Below, piece after piece: positions 35,095 through 43,428 of a stretch of DNA of 64,000 nucleotides. Each line of letters begins with the position of its first letter. Within the stretch, counting starts at the first letter, position 1. The DNA comes from Microbacterium maritypicum MF109. GTDB lineage: Bacteria; Actinomycetota; Actinomycetes; Actinomycetales; Microbacteriaceae. The notes below the pieces were generated by a model that searched no databases, was not told the DNA's origin, and saw only the letters and a program-made list of their open reading frames with translations. Made by a program: the position numbers and the translations under genes. The stretch covers positions 1-64,000 of the forward strand of contig NZ_ATAO01000228.1 of assembly GCF_000455825.1 (NCBI RefSeq), in the 5' to 3' direction.

Positions 35095-36827
35095 GGCCGA
35101 CGCAGGGTGTGTCGTTCGGTGGTCGTTACGAGCTGCAGTCGCGTATCGCGATCGGTGGCATGGGCGAGGTATGGGAGGCGACGGATCACGTCATCGGACG
35201 TACCGTCGCCATCAAGATCCTCAAGGACGAGTACATGGGGGACCCCGGGTTCCTCGAGCGTTTCCGTGCCGAGGCGCGGCACGCTGCTCTCGTCAACCAT
35301 GAGGGCATCGCCAGCGTGTTCGACTACGGCGAGGAGAACGGCAGCGCCTACCTCGTCATGGAACTGGTGCCGGGCGAGGCACTCTCGACCGTGCTCGAGC
35401 GCGATGGTGCGCTGAGCGCCGACAAGACTCTCGACATCGTCGCCCAGACGGCTTCCGCGCTGCAGGCAGCCCACGCGGCCGGTCTCGTGCACCGCGACAT
35501 CAAGCCGGGAAACCTGCTGATCACGCCCGACGGCCGCGTCAAGATCACCGACTTCGGCATCGCCCGCATCGCCGACCAGGTGCCTCTCACCGCGACCGGC
35601 CAGGTCATGGGCACGGTGCAGTACCTCTCGCCCGAGCAGGCGTCAGGTCACCCGGCATCGCCAGCGACCGACACCTACTCGCTCGGCATCGTCGCGTACG
35701 AGTGCCTGGCGGGCAAGCGTCCTTTCACGGGCGAGTCGCAGGTGGCCATCGCGATGGCGCAGATCAACGAGCAGCCGCCGCCCCTGCCTCCGACCGTCCC
35801 GATCCCGGTGCAGAATCTGGTCATGGCGATGATCGCCAAGAAGCCCAGCGATCGTCCCTCGTCGTCCGCGACGGTGGCACGAGCGGCCCAGGCCCTTCGC
35901 CGGGGCGATCTGAACTCCGCGGCCATCGCTGTGCCGGCGATCGCGACCGGTGGTATCGCCGGCGGCGACGACGCGACCCGACTCCTGAATGCCTCCGGCG
36001 ACGACGGCACCACGCGCATCCTTCCCACCACCGCTCAGCTTCCCACGGAGGAAGCCGTGGAAGAGGAGAAGAAGAAGAAGCGCAGCCCCTGGACCTGGCC
36101 GCTGATCGCTCTGATCGCGCTGCTGGTGATCGTGCTCGGCGGCACGGTGTGGGCGATGCTCGCGAACCAGGGCGGCGACGCCGACCCCACGGGGTCGCCG
36201 AGCAGCAAGCCGACCCAGACGCAGACGACTCCACCGCCGAACACCCCGACGCCGGAGGTGACGCGAGTGGATGTGACCGCCCTGAACCTGAACGGCATGG
36301 ACTGCGGCGCGGCCACCTCGACGCTCAAGGGCGCCGGCTTCAACAGCGAGATCACCTGTGTCGACGGAGACCCGGCACCCAGCGATGAAGAGGTCGGAAA
36401 GGTCTACCGCGTGGCTCCCACCGGCAACGTGGAGACCACCCAGGCGATGACCCTCACGGTCTACGCCGCTCGTGCCGGTCTGCCGACCCCGACCGACGCC
36501 CCGACCATCACGGGCAACCCTGTCGCCGGCTCGACGGTGACCATCTCCTGGGGCACCGGATTCACCTGCCCCAGCGGAACCACTCTCTCCGGCTACGTCG
36601 TGTCGGTCCAGAACGGCACCTTCGTCTCGGGCGGCCCGAACTTCCAGCCGACGCAGCGCAACACGCAGGTGAAGATCGCCGACGCCGCGGGACAGCAGCT
36701 CATCGTCAGCTACCAGGGCATGTGCTCCGGCGGCGACCAGCGCACCTCCGCCGCGTCTCCGCCGCTCTCGGTGACGATCACGGCGGCCACCGACCCCGGC
36801 GATGGGAACAGCGGCACCGACGGGTAA
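35091..36827 (+). CDS. pknA: PknA-position Ser/Thr protein kinase with extracellular domain
   Basis: A 578-residue receptor kinase. The kinase domain (about 10-275) has GGMGEVW, the AIK lysine, HRDIKPGN and DFGIAR, followed by a juxtamembrane segment with a KKKKRSPWTW basic stop, one helix (about 342-363) and an extracellular part. Unlike mycobacterial PknA, which has almost no outer domain, this one carries a PASTA-like unit (about 405-465) and an Fn3/Ig-like domain (about 470-565) with conserved cysteines. It should sense cell-wall or surface ligands and phosphorylate growth proteins together with PknB. Confidence 0.9.
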   Translation: MRPTQGVSFGGRYELQSRIAIGGMGEVWEATDHVIGRTVAIKILKDEYMGDPGFLERFRAEARHAALVNHEGIASVFDYGEENGSAYLVMELVPGEALSTVLERDGALSADKTLDIVAQTASALQAAHAAGLVHRDIKPGNLLITPDGRVKITDFGIARIADQVPLTATGQVMGTVQYLSPEQASGHPASPATDTYSLGIVAYECLAGKRPFTGESQVAIAMAQINEQPPPLPPTVPIPVQNLVMAMIAKKPSDRPSSSATVARAAQALRRGDLNSAAIAVPAIATGGIAGGDDATRLLNASGDDGTTRILPTTAQLPTEEAVEEEKKKKRSPWTWPLIALIALLVIVLGGTVWAMLANQGGDADPTGSPSSKPTQTQTTPPPNTPTPEVTRVDVTALNLNGMDCGAATSTLKGAGFNSEITCVDGDPAPSDEEVGKVYRVAPTGNVETTQAMTLTVYAARAGLPTPTDAPTITGNPVAGSTVTISWGTGFTCPSGTTLSGYVVSVQNGTFVSGGPNFQPTQRNTQVKIADAAGQQLIVSYQGMCSGGDQRTSAASPPLSVTITAATDPGDGNSGTDG

Positions 36828-36872
36828 TCTGTAGTTCCAGTTCAGCAAGCGTAGTTTCCAGGGGGGTCTTCC

Positions 36873-38561
36873 GTGTCCACAGAGCCACAAGTCATCGCGG
36901 GTCGGTACCGCGTCGACGAGCTCATCGGGCATGGCGGAATGGCGAAGGTGTACCGCGGGTACGACCTGACGCTCGGGCGCGAGGTCGCGATCAAGATCCT
37001 CGATGCCGACCTTGCGCGCGACACCACCTTCCGTAACCGGTTCCGCCTCGAGGCCCAGGCGGCGTCGCGCATGTCGCATCCGTCGATCGTCCGCGTGTTC
37101 GACGCCGGCGACCCTTCGACGAGCGAGATCGGCTCCACGGAACCGCCGTACATCGTGATGGAGCTCGTCAAGGGCACCCTCCTCAAGGACATCATCGCCG
37201 CCGGCCCGGTGCCGGCCACCGATGCGGTCCGCTACGTCGACGGAATCCTCGAGGCGCTCGACTACTCGCACCGCGCCGGTGTCGTGCATCGCGACATCAA
37301 GCCCGGCAACGTGATGGTCACCGACAAGGGTCAGGTCAAGGTGATGGACTTCGGCATCGCCCGAGCCGTCTCCGACTCGTCGTCGACCGTCGCCGAGACC
37401 ACCCAGATCATCGGGACCGCCGCCTACTTCTCACCGGAGCAGGCGAAGGGCGAACCCGTCGATGCTCGTGCCGACCTCTACTCCACCGGTGTCGTGCTGT
37501 ACGAGCTGCTCACGGGGCGGCAGCCGTTCCGTGGCGAGTCGCCGGTAGCGGTCGCCTATCAGCACGTCAGCGAGACTCCCGTTCCTCCCACCGAGGTCAA
37601 CGAGGACGCCCCGCGGAATCTCGACCCGATCGTGCTCCGCGCGCTCGCCAAGGACCCGTACCAGCGCTATCCGGATGCCGCGCACTTCCGCGCGGCGCTC
37701 GATTCCGCGATGACGGGAAACGCTCCGACCCGCAAGGAGCTCGGTGCGCTGACCAGCGAGCTGTACGGGGCGAGCCCGCGGCAGGCGCAGGAGACCGCGC
37801 GATCGCTTCGCCAGTTGAGCACGGACACGACCATGACCAGAACCCAGTCCGGTCCTCCGGTCGCCTGGATCTGGGCGGGCGTGGCGCTGCTCGCCGTGTT
37901 GTTGGCCTCCGTGCTGTTCTGGGTCGTCACGATCAGCATGCGGCCCACTGAGGTGTCGAGCACGTCGCGCACCATCCCCAACCTCGTCAACGTGTCTTCG
38001 GAACGGGCACAGGACGACCTCGCCGCACTCGACCTCTCATCGAAGATCGTGATCGAGACGAGCTCCGAGGTGACGGAGGGGAACGTGATCCGCACCGACC
38101 CCGAAGCGGGAGTGTCGGTGGAAGAGGGTTCCACGATCACCCTGTACGTCTCCAAGGGCGAGGAGACCGTGGTGATGCCGAAGATCGAGGGGATGGCCCT
38201 CGACGATGCCACGAAGGCCCTCACGGCGGCCGGCCTCGAACTCGGGACCGTCATCCAGCGCAACGACAAGGCCCTGGCGACGAACACGGTCATCTCCGCC
38301 AGCGAGAAGGCCGATGCGGAGTTGGATCCGGGAACCGTCGTCAATCTCGTCGTGGCCAGCGGCAAGGTCACGCTGACCGACCTCGTCGGCTGGACCGTCG
38401 ATGCCGCCACGACAAACCTCGCGGACCTCGGTCTGGTCGCTGTGCCGACGGAGACCGCGGAGTGCCCCGCGACGGAGCCGACCACGGTCCACTCGATGTC
38501 GGTGGCGCCGGGTGACGTTCCGGTGGGCTCCTCGGTCCAGATCTTCTTCTGCACCGGATAG
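36873..38561 (+). CDS. pknB: PknB, PASTA Ser/Thr protein kinase
   Basis: A 562-residue membrane kinase. The cytosolic kinase domain (about 10-275) contains GHGGMAKVY, HRDIKPGN, DFGIAR and the activation-loop threonines in TQIIGTAAYFSPEQ. One helix (about 328-350) leads to three PASTA domains (about 365-560), the family sensors of muropeptides and lipid II. GTG 36873 has AGGGGGG 9 nt upstream and its own promoter region of 45 nt after pknA. It controls cell-wall synthesis and division through the neighbouring FHA, PbpA and RodA proteins. Confidence 0.94.
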   Translation: MSTEPQVIAGRYRVDELIGHGGMAKVYRGYDLTLGREVAIKILDADLARDTTFRNRFRLEAQAASRMSHPSIVRVFDAGDPSTSEIGSTEPPYIVMELVKGTLLKDIIAAGPVPATDAVRYVDGILEALDYSHRAGVVHRDIKPGNVMVTDKGQVKVMDFGIARAVSDSSSTVAETTQIIGTAAYFSPEQAKGEPVDARADLYSTGVVLYELLTGRQPFRGESPVAVAYQHVSETPVPPTEVNEDAPRNLDPIVLRALAKDPYQRYPDAAHFRAALDSAMTGNAPTRKELGALTSELYGASPRQAQETARSLRQLSTDTTMTRTQSGPPVAWIWAGVALLAVLLASVLFWVVTISMRPTEVSSTSRTIPNLVNVSSERAQDDLAALDLSSKIVIETSSEVTEGNVIRTDPEAGVSVEEGSTITLYVSKGEETVVMPKIEGMALDDATKALTAAGLELGTVIQRNDKALATNTVISASEKADAELDPGTVVNLVVASGKVTLTDLVGWTVDAATTNLADLGLVAVPTETAECPATEPTTVHSMSVAPGDVPVGSSVQIFFCTG

Positions 38562-38564
38562 CAC

Positions 38565-38590
38565 CGTCGGGCGTATGCCCCCGCCCGACG
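38565..38590. terminator. Bidirectional terminator after pknB
   Basis: CGTCGGGCG (38565-38573) pairs with CGCCCGACG (38582-38590) between convergent pknB and the glutamine amidotransferase gene. Confidence 0.7.
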
Positions 38591-38594
38591 CTGT

Positions 38595-39227
38595 TCAGCG
38601 AGCCAGCGGGTGAAGTTCCTCAGCGCGCCCGACGGCGTTCGCGTCGCCGCACAGCTCCAGCCAGTTCGCCAGGAGCCGGTAGCCTCCCTCGGTCAGCACG
38701 CTCTCCGGATGGAACTGCACGCCCCAGAGGGGCTGATCGCGGTGAGCCAGAGCCATCACGGTTCCGTTCTCGGTCCAGGCGGTCACGACGACTTCGGAGG
38801 GCAGATCGGAGGCCGCCAGCGCGAGGGAGTGGTAGCGCCCGGCGTCGAACGGCGAAGGGATCCCGGCGAACAACGCGGAGCCGTCGTGCGTCACCGCCGA
38901 GACCATGCCGTGCATGAGCTCGGGCGCTGCGGCGACCGGAGCCCCGAACGCCTCGCCGATCGTCTGATGCCCGAGGCACACCCCGAGCGTCGGCACCCGC
39001 AGGCGAGCGGCGATGCGCACCGCGTCGAGCGACGCACCCGCGTCGACGGGTGCACCGGGGCCCGGAGAGAGCATCAACGCGTCGTACTCGGGAAGGATCC
39101 GCTCCAGCTGAGCCGCATCCGTGGCATCGGATTCGATGATCACCGTGTGCGCGCCGAGCTCGCTCAGGTATCCGACCAGTGTGTGCACGAAGCTGTCGTG
39201 GTTGTCGACCACGAGAACTCGCGTCAT
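38595..39227 (-). CDS. Glutamine amidotransferase, TrpG/PabA type
   Basis: A 210-residue class I glutamine amidotransferase that supplies ammonia to an aminating synthase. The catalytic cysteine is in GVCLGHQ and the His/Glu pair in HPESVLT. The oxyanion motif SPGPGAP and the start VVDNHDSFV are typical of component II of anthranilate or aminodeoxychorismate synthase. No trpE or pabB is adjacent, so either role is possible; the same place in mycobacteria holds the gene named trpG. Its ATG overlaps the stop of a 51-residue membrane protein. Confidence 0.88.
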   Translation of the reverse strand: MTRVLVVDNHDSFVHTLVGYLSELGAHTVIIESDATDAAQLERILPEYDALMLSPGPGAPVDAGASLDAVRIAARLRVPTLGVCLGHQTIGEAFGAPVAAAPELMHGMVSAVTHDGSALFAGIPSPFDAGRYHSLALAASDLPSEVVVTAWTENGTVMALAHRDQPLWGVQFHPESVLTEGGYRLLANWLELCGDANAVGRAEELHPLAR

Positions 39228-39379
39228 TCGACGTCGACCTCACCGGGGGCGATGATCGGGCTCACCCAGGGGAACACGTACCAGAACAGGCCATAGAGCA
39301 CGGCGGCGATGACGACCACGAGGATGAGCACACGCAGCCACCACGGTCCGGGCAGCAGGCGCCAGAGTGCGGCGTACAT
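39224..39379 (-). CDS. Small single-helix membrane protein, 51 aa
   Basis: ATG 39379, with GGAGAAG 5 nt upstream, gives a 51-residue protein MYAALWRLLPGPWWLRVLIL and so on: one long membrane helix (about 14-38) and a short acidic end GEVDVE. Its TGA overlaps the ATG of the amidotransferase gene and its start is close behind the sortase gene, so it belongs to the sortase-amidotransferase transcript. Short proteins like this recur beside class E sortases in Micrococcales; a function is not known to me. Confidence 0.72.
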   Translation of the reverse strand: MYAALWRLLPGPWWLRVLILVVVIAAVLYGLFWYVFPWVSPIIAPGEVDVE

Positions 39380-39407
39380 CAGTCTTCTCCCTTATGGCGG
39401 TCCACGA

Positions 39408-40202
39408 TCACACGGATGGCGCGGCCGGCGGGGGCGGCGGGTCGGTCAGCGCGGTCGGCGGTCCCTCGGCCCGCGGCTGGAAGCTCTCGAACACCCCGTA
39501 GGCGACGATGCGCTCCGCCAGCGAGTACAGAGGCGAGCAGGCGGTGAGGGTGATGTACTGCTCGCCGGTCTGCTGCTCCGGCATCTGCGGAACATCGGCG
39601 AGCACATCGGTCTGCGAGGGCTTCACGTACTCGAGCGTACGGAAGCGGTAGGTGTACCAGCCGTCGGGCGTCTCGACGACGATCGCGTCGTTCAGCTGCA
39701 GCTTGTCGAGTTGGTTGAACGGCTTGCCCCACGTCGTGCGGTGCCCGGCCAGGGAAAAGTTTCCGACCTCGCCGGGCATCTTGGAGTTCGTATAGATTCC
39801 GATGCCCTGTTGATCGAGCGTGCGCGCACGGCTCGTGCCCCCGAAGATCCCGAAGTTGTACTCGGCTCCGAAACGGGGGATGTGCATCTGGCCGAACCAC
39901 TGCGCGTCGGCCGGGGCTGCGGGCACGGGTGGGATGTAGGTGGAGGTGCCGTCTTCGCCCTCGACGACCGGGGGGAGCGCGGGTGCCTCCGCCTGCGCGA
40001 GGGCTTGGGAGACGGCGGCACCCTCGTCGTTCTTCTGTGCACTGATGATGATGTCGCCGATCCACATCTGCCAGGCCACGAAGAGGAGAACGACCACGCC
40101 TGCCGTCAGAAGGAGCTCGCCGAGTACGCTCGCGAACGTTGCACGGGAGCGTGGTCGCTGCCGGCGCGGACGTCGCCCCCCAGGCGCGACGGATGCAGTC
40201 AT
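39408..40202 (-). CDS. Class E sortase
   Basis: A 264-residue membrane-anchored transpeptidase that cleaves cell-wall sorting signals and joins surface proteins to peptidoglycan. One helix lies at about 28-50 after an arginine-rich start. The catalytic His is in LAGHRTTW, Cys in TLTACSPLY, and the Arg is in the following SLAERIV. A proline-rich tail is present. ATG 40202 lies exactly 6 nt from a TATGAT -10 box (40209-40214, minus strand), indicating a leaderless transcript. It is divergent from crgA. Confidence 0.88.
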   Translation of the reverse strand: MTASVAPGGRRPRRQRPRSRATFASVLGELLLTAGVVVLLFVAWQMWIGDIIISAQKNDEGAAVSQALAQAEAPALPPVVEGEDGTSTYIPPVPAAPADAQWFGQMHIPRFGAEYNFGIFGGTSRARTLDQQGIGIYTNSKMPGEVGNFSLAGHRTTWGKPFNQLDKLQLNDAIVVETPDGWYTYRFRTLEYVKPSQTDVLADVPQMPEQQTGEQYITLTACSPLYSLAERIVAYGVFESFQPRAEGPPTALTDPPPPPAAPSV

Positions 40203-40303
40203 GCGGTGATCATATCCGGGAACGCTGGGCGGATGCCGTGGCGTCACCGTCTCGCCCTCTGTCCCAGGGCCTGCTCGACCTCGTCCGAGACAGGTCTCAT
40301 GGG

Positions 40304-40309
40304 TACAAT
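40304..40309 (+). promoter_or_regulatory. -10 box of crgA, leaderless arrangement
   Basis: TACAAT is separated from the crgA ATG by exactly 6 nt, so transcription should begin at the start codon. It is the clearest example of a pattern seen at many genes in the window. Confidence 0.7.
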
Positions 40310-40315
40310 GACGGA

Positions 40316-40555
40316 ATGGCACGTGACCGCAAGACTGAAGAACCCGCCGTCGAGCGCGCTGAAGGCGACGCCGCTCCCAACGCCGTGTGGTTCAAGCCGG
40401 TGATGATCGGGTTCATGCTCCTGGGTCTCGCCTGGATCCTGGTGTTCTACATCTCTGGCATGCAGTACCCGATCCCGGGTCTCTCCAATTGGAACCTGGC
40501 GATCGGACTCGGTATCGCGCTGATCGGATTCCTGATGACCACCCGCTGGCGCTGA
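40316..40555 (+). CDS. crgA: CrgA, cell division protein
   Basis: A 79-residue protein with two membrane helices (about 31-50 and 59-76), ending GFLMTTRWR, the conserved C-terminus of CrgA. The family interacts with FtsZ-ring and PBP proteins and coordinates septum formation in actinobacteria; length and topology match. The N-terminal 25 residues are charged and variable. A TACAAT -10 box ends 6 nt before the ATG. A strong terminator follows. The position next to the pkn cluster and ppiA agrees with other actinobacterial genomes. Confidence 0.93.
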   Translation: MARDRKTEEPAVERAEGDAAPNAVWFKPVMIGFMLLGLAWILVFYISGMQYPIPGLSNWNLAIGLGIALIGFLMTTRWR

Positions 40556-40573
40556 CGCCTCACTCCTTCTTCC

Positions 40574-40608
40574 AGAAAGGCCCTCTCGCGATGCGAGAGG
40601 GCCTTTCT
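40574..40608 (+). terminator. Strong terminator after crgA
   Basis: Perfect 16-bp arms (40574-40589 and 40593-40608) with a 3-nt loop; one outer end is T-rich. Confidence 0.85.
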
Positions 40609-40682
40609 CATGTCAGCAGCGAAGTACGACTCACGTAAGGGAACGGCCCCGTTCCCGCCCCACAAGCCACCCAGAGCGAAAG

Positions 40683-40759
40683 TTATCCACAGCCCTCTCC
40701 ACAGCCTGGGGAGAATTACACCGTTGTTATTCACAGGGGTTAACAACCCTGTTAACAAC
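40683..40759. other. DnaA-box-like cluster with GTTAACAAC repeats
   Basis: TTATCCACA at 40683-40691 is a consensus DnaA box and TTATTCACA at 40727-40735 differs by one base. GTTAACAAC repeats at 40739-40747 and 40751-40759. It lies between crgA and the rhomboid gene, about 20 kb from the origin, and may titrate DnaA or act as a datA-like site. Confidence 0.5.
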
Positions 40760-40765
40760 TCTGGA

Positions 40766-41665
40766 TCAGGACAAAAGGATGAGCGGCGGCACGAACGCCA
40801 CCACAACGATCAACAGGACGACCAGAGCGGAGAGCAGCACGATCTGCAGGGTGCGCTGGTCTCGTCGCTTCGTCTTGACGTAGATGAACGCCACCAGGGC
40901 TCCGATGAGCAGGCCGCCGAGATGTGCCTGCCAGGAGATCCGTCCGCCGCCGAATACCAGGCCGTAGACGAAGTTGATGCCGAGGATCACGAGAAGACCC
41001 GTGACGTTGGCACCGAGGTGTCGACCGACGATGAGTAGAGCGGCCATCATGCCGAAGATCGCGCCGGAGGCACCGACGGTCGAGGTCAGCGGCGCGAGCA
41101 CCGCCACCATGACCGAGCCGCCGAGACCACTGATGAGGTAGAGAGCGAGGAAGCGAACGCGACCGAGCATGGGCTCGAGGCTCTGTCCGAGCATCCACAG
41201 GGCCAGCATGTTGAGCGCGAGGTGGATGAAGCCGCCATGGGCGAAGATCGCGGTCAGCAATCGCCAGGGCTCGAAGGGCAGCGGCGACAGGTTCGGATAC
41301 AGATACGGCGCCGCGAAGAGCAGTTGGCCGGTGATCTGCTCGCCGATACCAGGGATCAGCTGCAGCAGTCCGATGAACGACGTGACCGCGAGCAGCGCGT
41401 AGGTCACCACCGGCTTGCCGCTGCGAGCCATCGCCATGCTCGCTCCACCGCTGCCGCCCCAACGACGGGCCGCCTTCTTCTGGGCCGGGGTGCGGTTCTT
41501 GCGGTCGGCGTTCATGCACTCCGGGCAGATGACGCCGACGGGCGCCTGCGTCTGGCACTCGGGGCAGATGGTGCGCATGCACCGTTGGCAGAGCACGAAG
41601 CTCTGCCGATCCGGATGCCGGTAGCAGAAGTTGTCGCGATTGCTCGTGAACTCAGGCGTGGTCAT
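40766..41665 (-). CDS. Rhomboid intramembrane serine protease with zinc-binding N-terminus
   Basis: A 299-residue membrane protease. The N-terminal 50 residues carry a B-box-like zinc finger (C14, H17, C26, C29, C34, C37, C47, C50). About six to seven helices follow, with the oxyanion region HGGFIHLALNM, nucleophile serine in GASGAIFG and catalytic histidine in QAHLGGLL. Substrates are single-helix membrane proteins; none can be named. A zinc-finger rhomboid at this position is common in Actinobacteria. It is 21 nt downstream of ppiA on the same strand. Confidence 0.9.
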   Translation of the reverse strand: MTTPEFTSNRDNFCYRHPDRQSFVLCQRCMRTICPECQTQAPVGVICPECMNADRKNRTPAQKKAARRWGGSGGASMAMARSGKPVVTYALLAVTSFIGLLQLIPGIGEQITGQLLFAAPYLYPNLSPLPFEPWRLLTAIFAHGGFIHLALNMLALWMLGQSLEPMLGRVRFLALYLISGLGGSVMVAVLAPLTSTVGASGAIFGMMAALLIVGRHLGANVTGLLVILGINFVYGLVFGGGRISWQAHLGGLLIGALVAFIYVKTKRRDQRTLQIVLLSALVVLLIVVVAFVPPLILLS

Positions 41666-41686
41666 CCGGATCGGCCGCAGCTGTCG

Positions 41687-42244
41687 TCAGGCCGCGACGA
41701 TGTCGATCGACTGCAGCACGACCGGCTCGACGGGACGGTCGCCCGCACCGGTCTGCACGGCGCCGATCGCGTCGACGACGGCCTTGGAAGCGTCATCGGC
41801 GACCTCGCCGAAGATCGTGTGCTTGCCCTGCAGCCACGGCGTCGGGTCGGTGGTGATGAAGAACTGCGAACCGTTGGTGCCCTCGGGCTTGCCGGTGATG
41901 GCGTTGCGGCGGAGACCGGCGTTGGCCATGGCGAGGATGTAGGGCTCGTTGAAGTTGAGCTCCATGTTGATCTCGTCGTCGAAGTTGTAGCCGGGGCCGC
42001 CGACGCCCTGTCCGAGCGGGTCGCCGCCCTGGATCATGAAGTTCGGGATGATGCGGTGGAAGATGACGTCCTTGTAGAGGGGTCCCTCGCCGGGCTTGCC
42101 GGTGGCGGGATCGGTCCACTCCTGGGTGCCGTCGGCGAGGCCGACGAAGTTCTTGACCGTCTTCGGGGCGTGGTCACCGAAGAGGTTGATGACGATGTCA
42201 CCGTGGTTGGTGTGCAGGGTTGCGACATGAGAAGCGTGAGCCAT
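41687..42244 (-). CDS. ppiA: Peptidyl-prolyl cis-trans isomerase, cyclophilin type
   Basis: A 185-residue cytosolic cyclophilin that speeds proline isomerisation during folding. Core residues are present: FHRIIPNFMIQGGDPLGQG with the catalytic arginine, GSQFFITT, and LQGKHTIFGEV. No signal peptide. The size and location (between rhomboid and the cwsA-like gene, near crgA) match the PpiA of other actinobacteria. It is divergent from the gene at 42392, as ppiA and cwsA are in mycobacteria. Confidence 0.94.
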   Translation of the reverse strand: MAHASHVATLHTNHGDIVINLFGDHAPKTVKNFVGLADGTQEWTDPATGKPGEGPLYKDVIFHRIIPNFMIQGGDPLGQGVGGPGYNFDDEINMELNFNEPYILAMANAGLRRNAITGKPEGTNGSQFFITTDPTPWLQGKHTIFGEVADDASKAVVDAIGAVQTGAGDRPVEPVVLQSIDIVAA

Positions 42245-42391
42245 GTCCTCATTCTCGCAGAGCTTCCGGTGAGTTGGCCGTGGTATCTACCCCTGATGAG
42301 GCGAAGAAGCAAGGGCCGGGCGATTCCCGCCCGGCTTCCAGCCTCTCGTGGCAAGATGGGGAACCCGTACTCCAATGGACAGGAGAGCATC

Positions 42392-42892
42392 GTGAGCCTC
42401 AGCCGCAAGCGGAAGAAGGAACTGCGTCGTCTTCAGAACGACGCGAACCAGCTCTGGGAGAACCAGCAGGTGCTCGTCGGTCACGCCGCCGATGTCGCCC
42501 GTGAGGCCGGCCGTCAGCTCGGCAACCTCAATCGTGAGCAGGTCGTGCCGGCCATCCAGGACACGTACAACCGCCGTGTCGCCCCGGTCGTCGACCGTGG
42601 CGTGAAGATCGGCAAGCACGTCGTCGACGACAAGTTCGTCCCGATCGTGGGCGGAGTTGTCGGTTCGGCACTCAGCGCGTGGGACGTCGCCAACGCCAAG
42701 CGCCACGGCGTCGCCGTGCAGGTGCGCAAGGCGACCAAGCCGCAGAAGTCGGGACCGGGCCTCGGCTCCGTCATCGCGATCATCCTCGGCGCTGCTGCGG
42801 CCGTCGGTGTGCTCTACGCCGCTTGGCAGACTCTGCGCGCCGACGATGAGCTCTGGGTCGCGGACGACCCGCTCGCCGCACCCGACGCGTGA
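42392..42892 (+). CDS. Candidate CwsA-like cell-wall/division protein
   Basis: A 166-residue protein with a basic N-terminal coil (SLSRKRKKELRRLQNDANQL), a central helical region with repeated VVD/VVDDKFVPIVGG elements and one membrane helix near the C-terminus (about 130-150). GTG 42392 has AGGAGAG 6 nt upstream. Sequence alone gives no family, but its place (divergent from ppiA, on the tRNA-Ala/Ile side) and topology match mycobacterial CwsA, which helps PknB-linked wall synthesis. That assignment is positional inference. Its TGA overlaps the YbaK-like gene. Confidence 0.65.
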   Translation: MSLSRKRKKELRRLQNDANQLWENQQVLVGHAADVAREAGRQLGNLNREQVVPAIQDTYNRRVAPVVDRGVKIGKHVVDDKFVPIVGGVVGSALSAWDVANAKRHGVAVQVRKATKPQKSGPGLGSVIAIILGAAAAVGVLYAAWQTLRADDELWVADDPLAAPDA

Positions 42893-43404
42893 CCCCGTCT
42901 GATCCCGCCTCCGTCGCCTCCGGTGACGGAGGCGATCAGCATGCACGGGTGCGGGACGCGGCGGCCGCTCGAGGGCTCGACATCGAGATCCGTGAACGTC
43001 CCGCCGCCGGCAGCCTGTTCGAGGCGGCCGAGCTCCTCGGCATCCCTCCGTCGGGCATCGTGAAGACCCTCGTGGTGAAGCGGTCCGATGACACCTTCCT
43101 GTTCGCCCTGGTACCCGGCGGCCGCTCGATCTCCTGGCCGAAGCTGCGCGCGCTGGTCGGGGTGAACAAGTTGCGATTGCCGGAGCCCGAATTGGCGCTC
43201 GCGGCAACCGGTTACGAACGCGGAACCATCGTGCCGATCGGCAGCACCACGGACTGGCCGATCTACGCCGACGAGTCGATCGTCGGTCAGCGCATCGCCA
43301 TGGGTGCGGGGGCTCACGGATACAGCCTGTTCGTCGACGCCGACGACCTGCTCGCGGCCTACGGCGCCACCGTCGCCGACATCTCCGTCCCCGAAGAGCG
43401 CTGA
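42889..43404 (+). CDS. YbaK/ProX-type aminoacyl-tRNA deacylase
   Basis: A 171-residue YbaK-domain protein. Members clear mischarged tRNAs such as Cys-tRNA-Pro or Ala-tRNA-Pro in trans. The domain runs from about 20 to 170 with IVKTLVVK holding the functional lysine, LVPGGRSISWPKL, and the glycine-rich end AMGAGAHGYSL. GTG 42889 overlaps the upstream stop (GTGA), so the two genes form an operon. Which tRNA is edited cannot be told. Confidence 0.87.
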   Translation: MTPSDPASVASGDGGDQHARVRDAAAARGLDIEIRERPAAGSLFEAAELLGIPPSGIVKTLVVKRSDDTFLFALVPGGRSISWPKLRALVGVNKLRLPEPELALAATGYERGTIVPIGSTTDWPIYADESIVGQRIAMGAGAHGYSLFVDADDLLAAYGATVADISVPEER

Positions 43405-43428
43405 TCCCGGGCGGCGGCGCAGCTCCTG

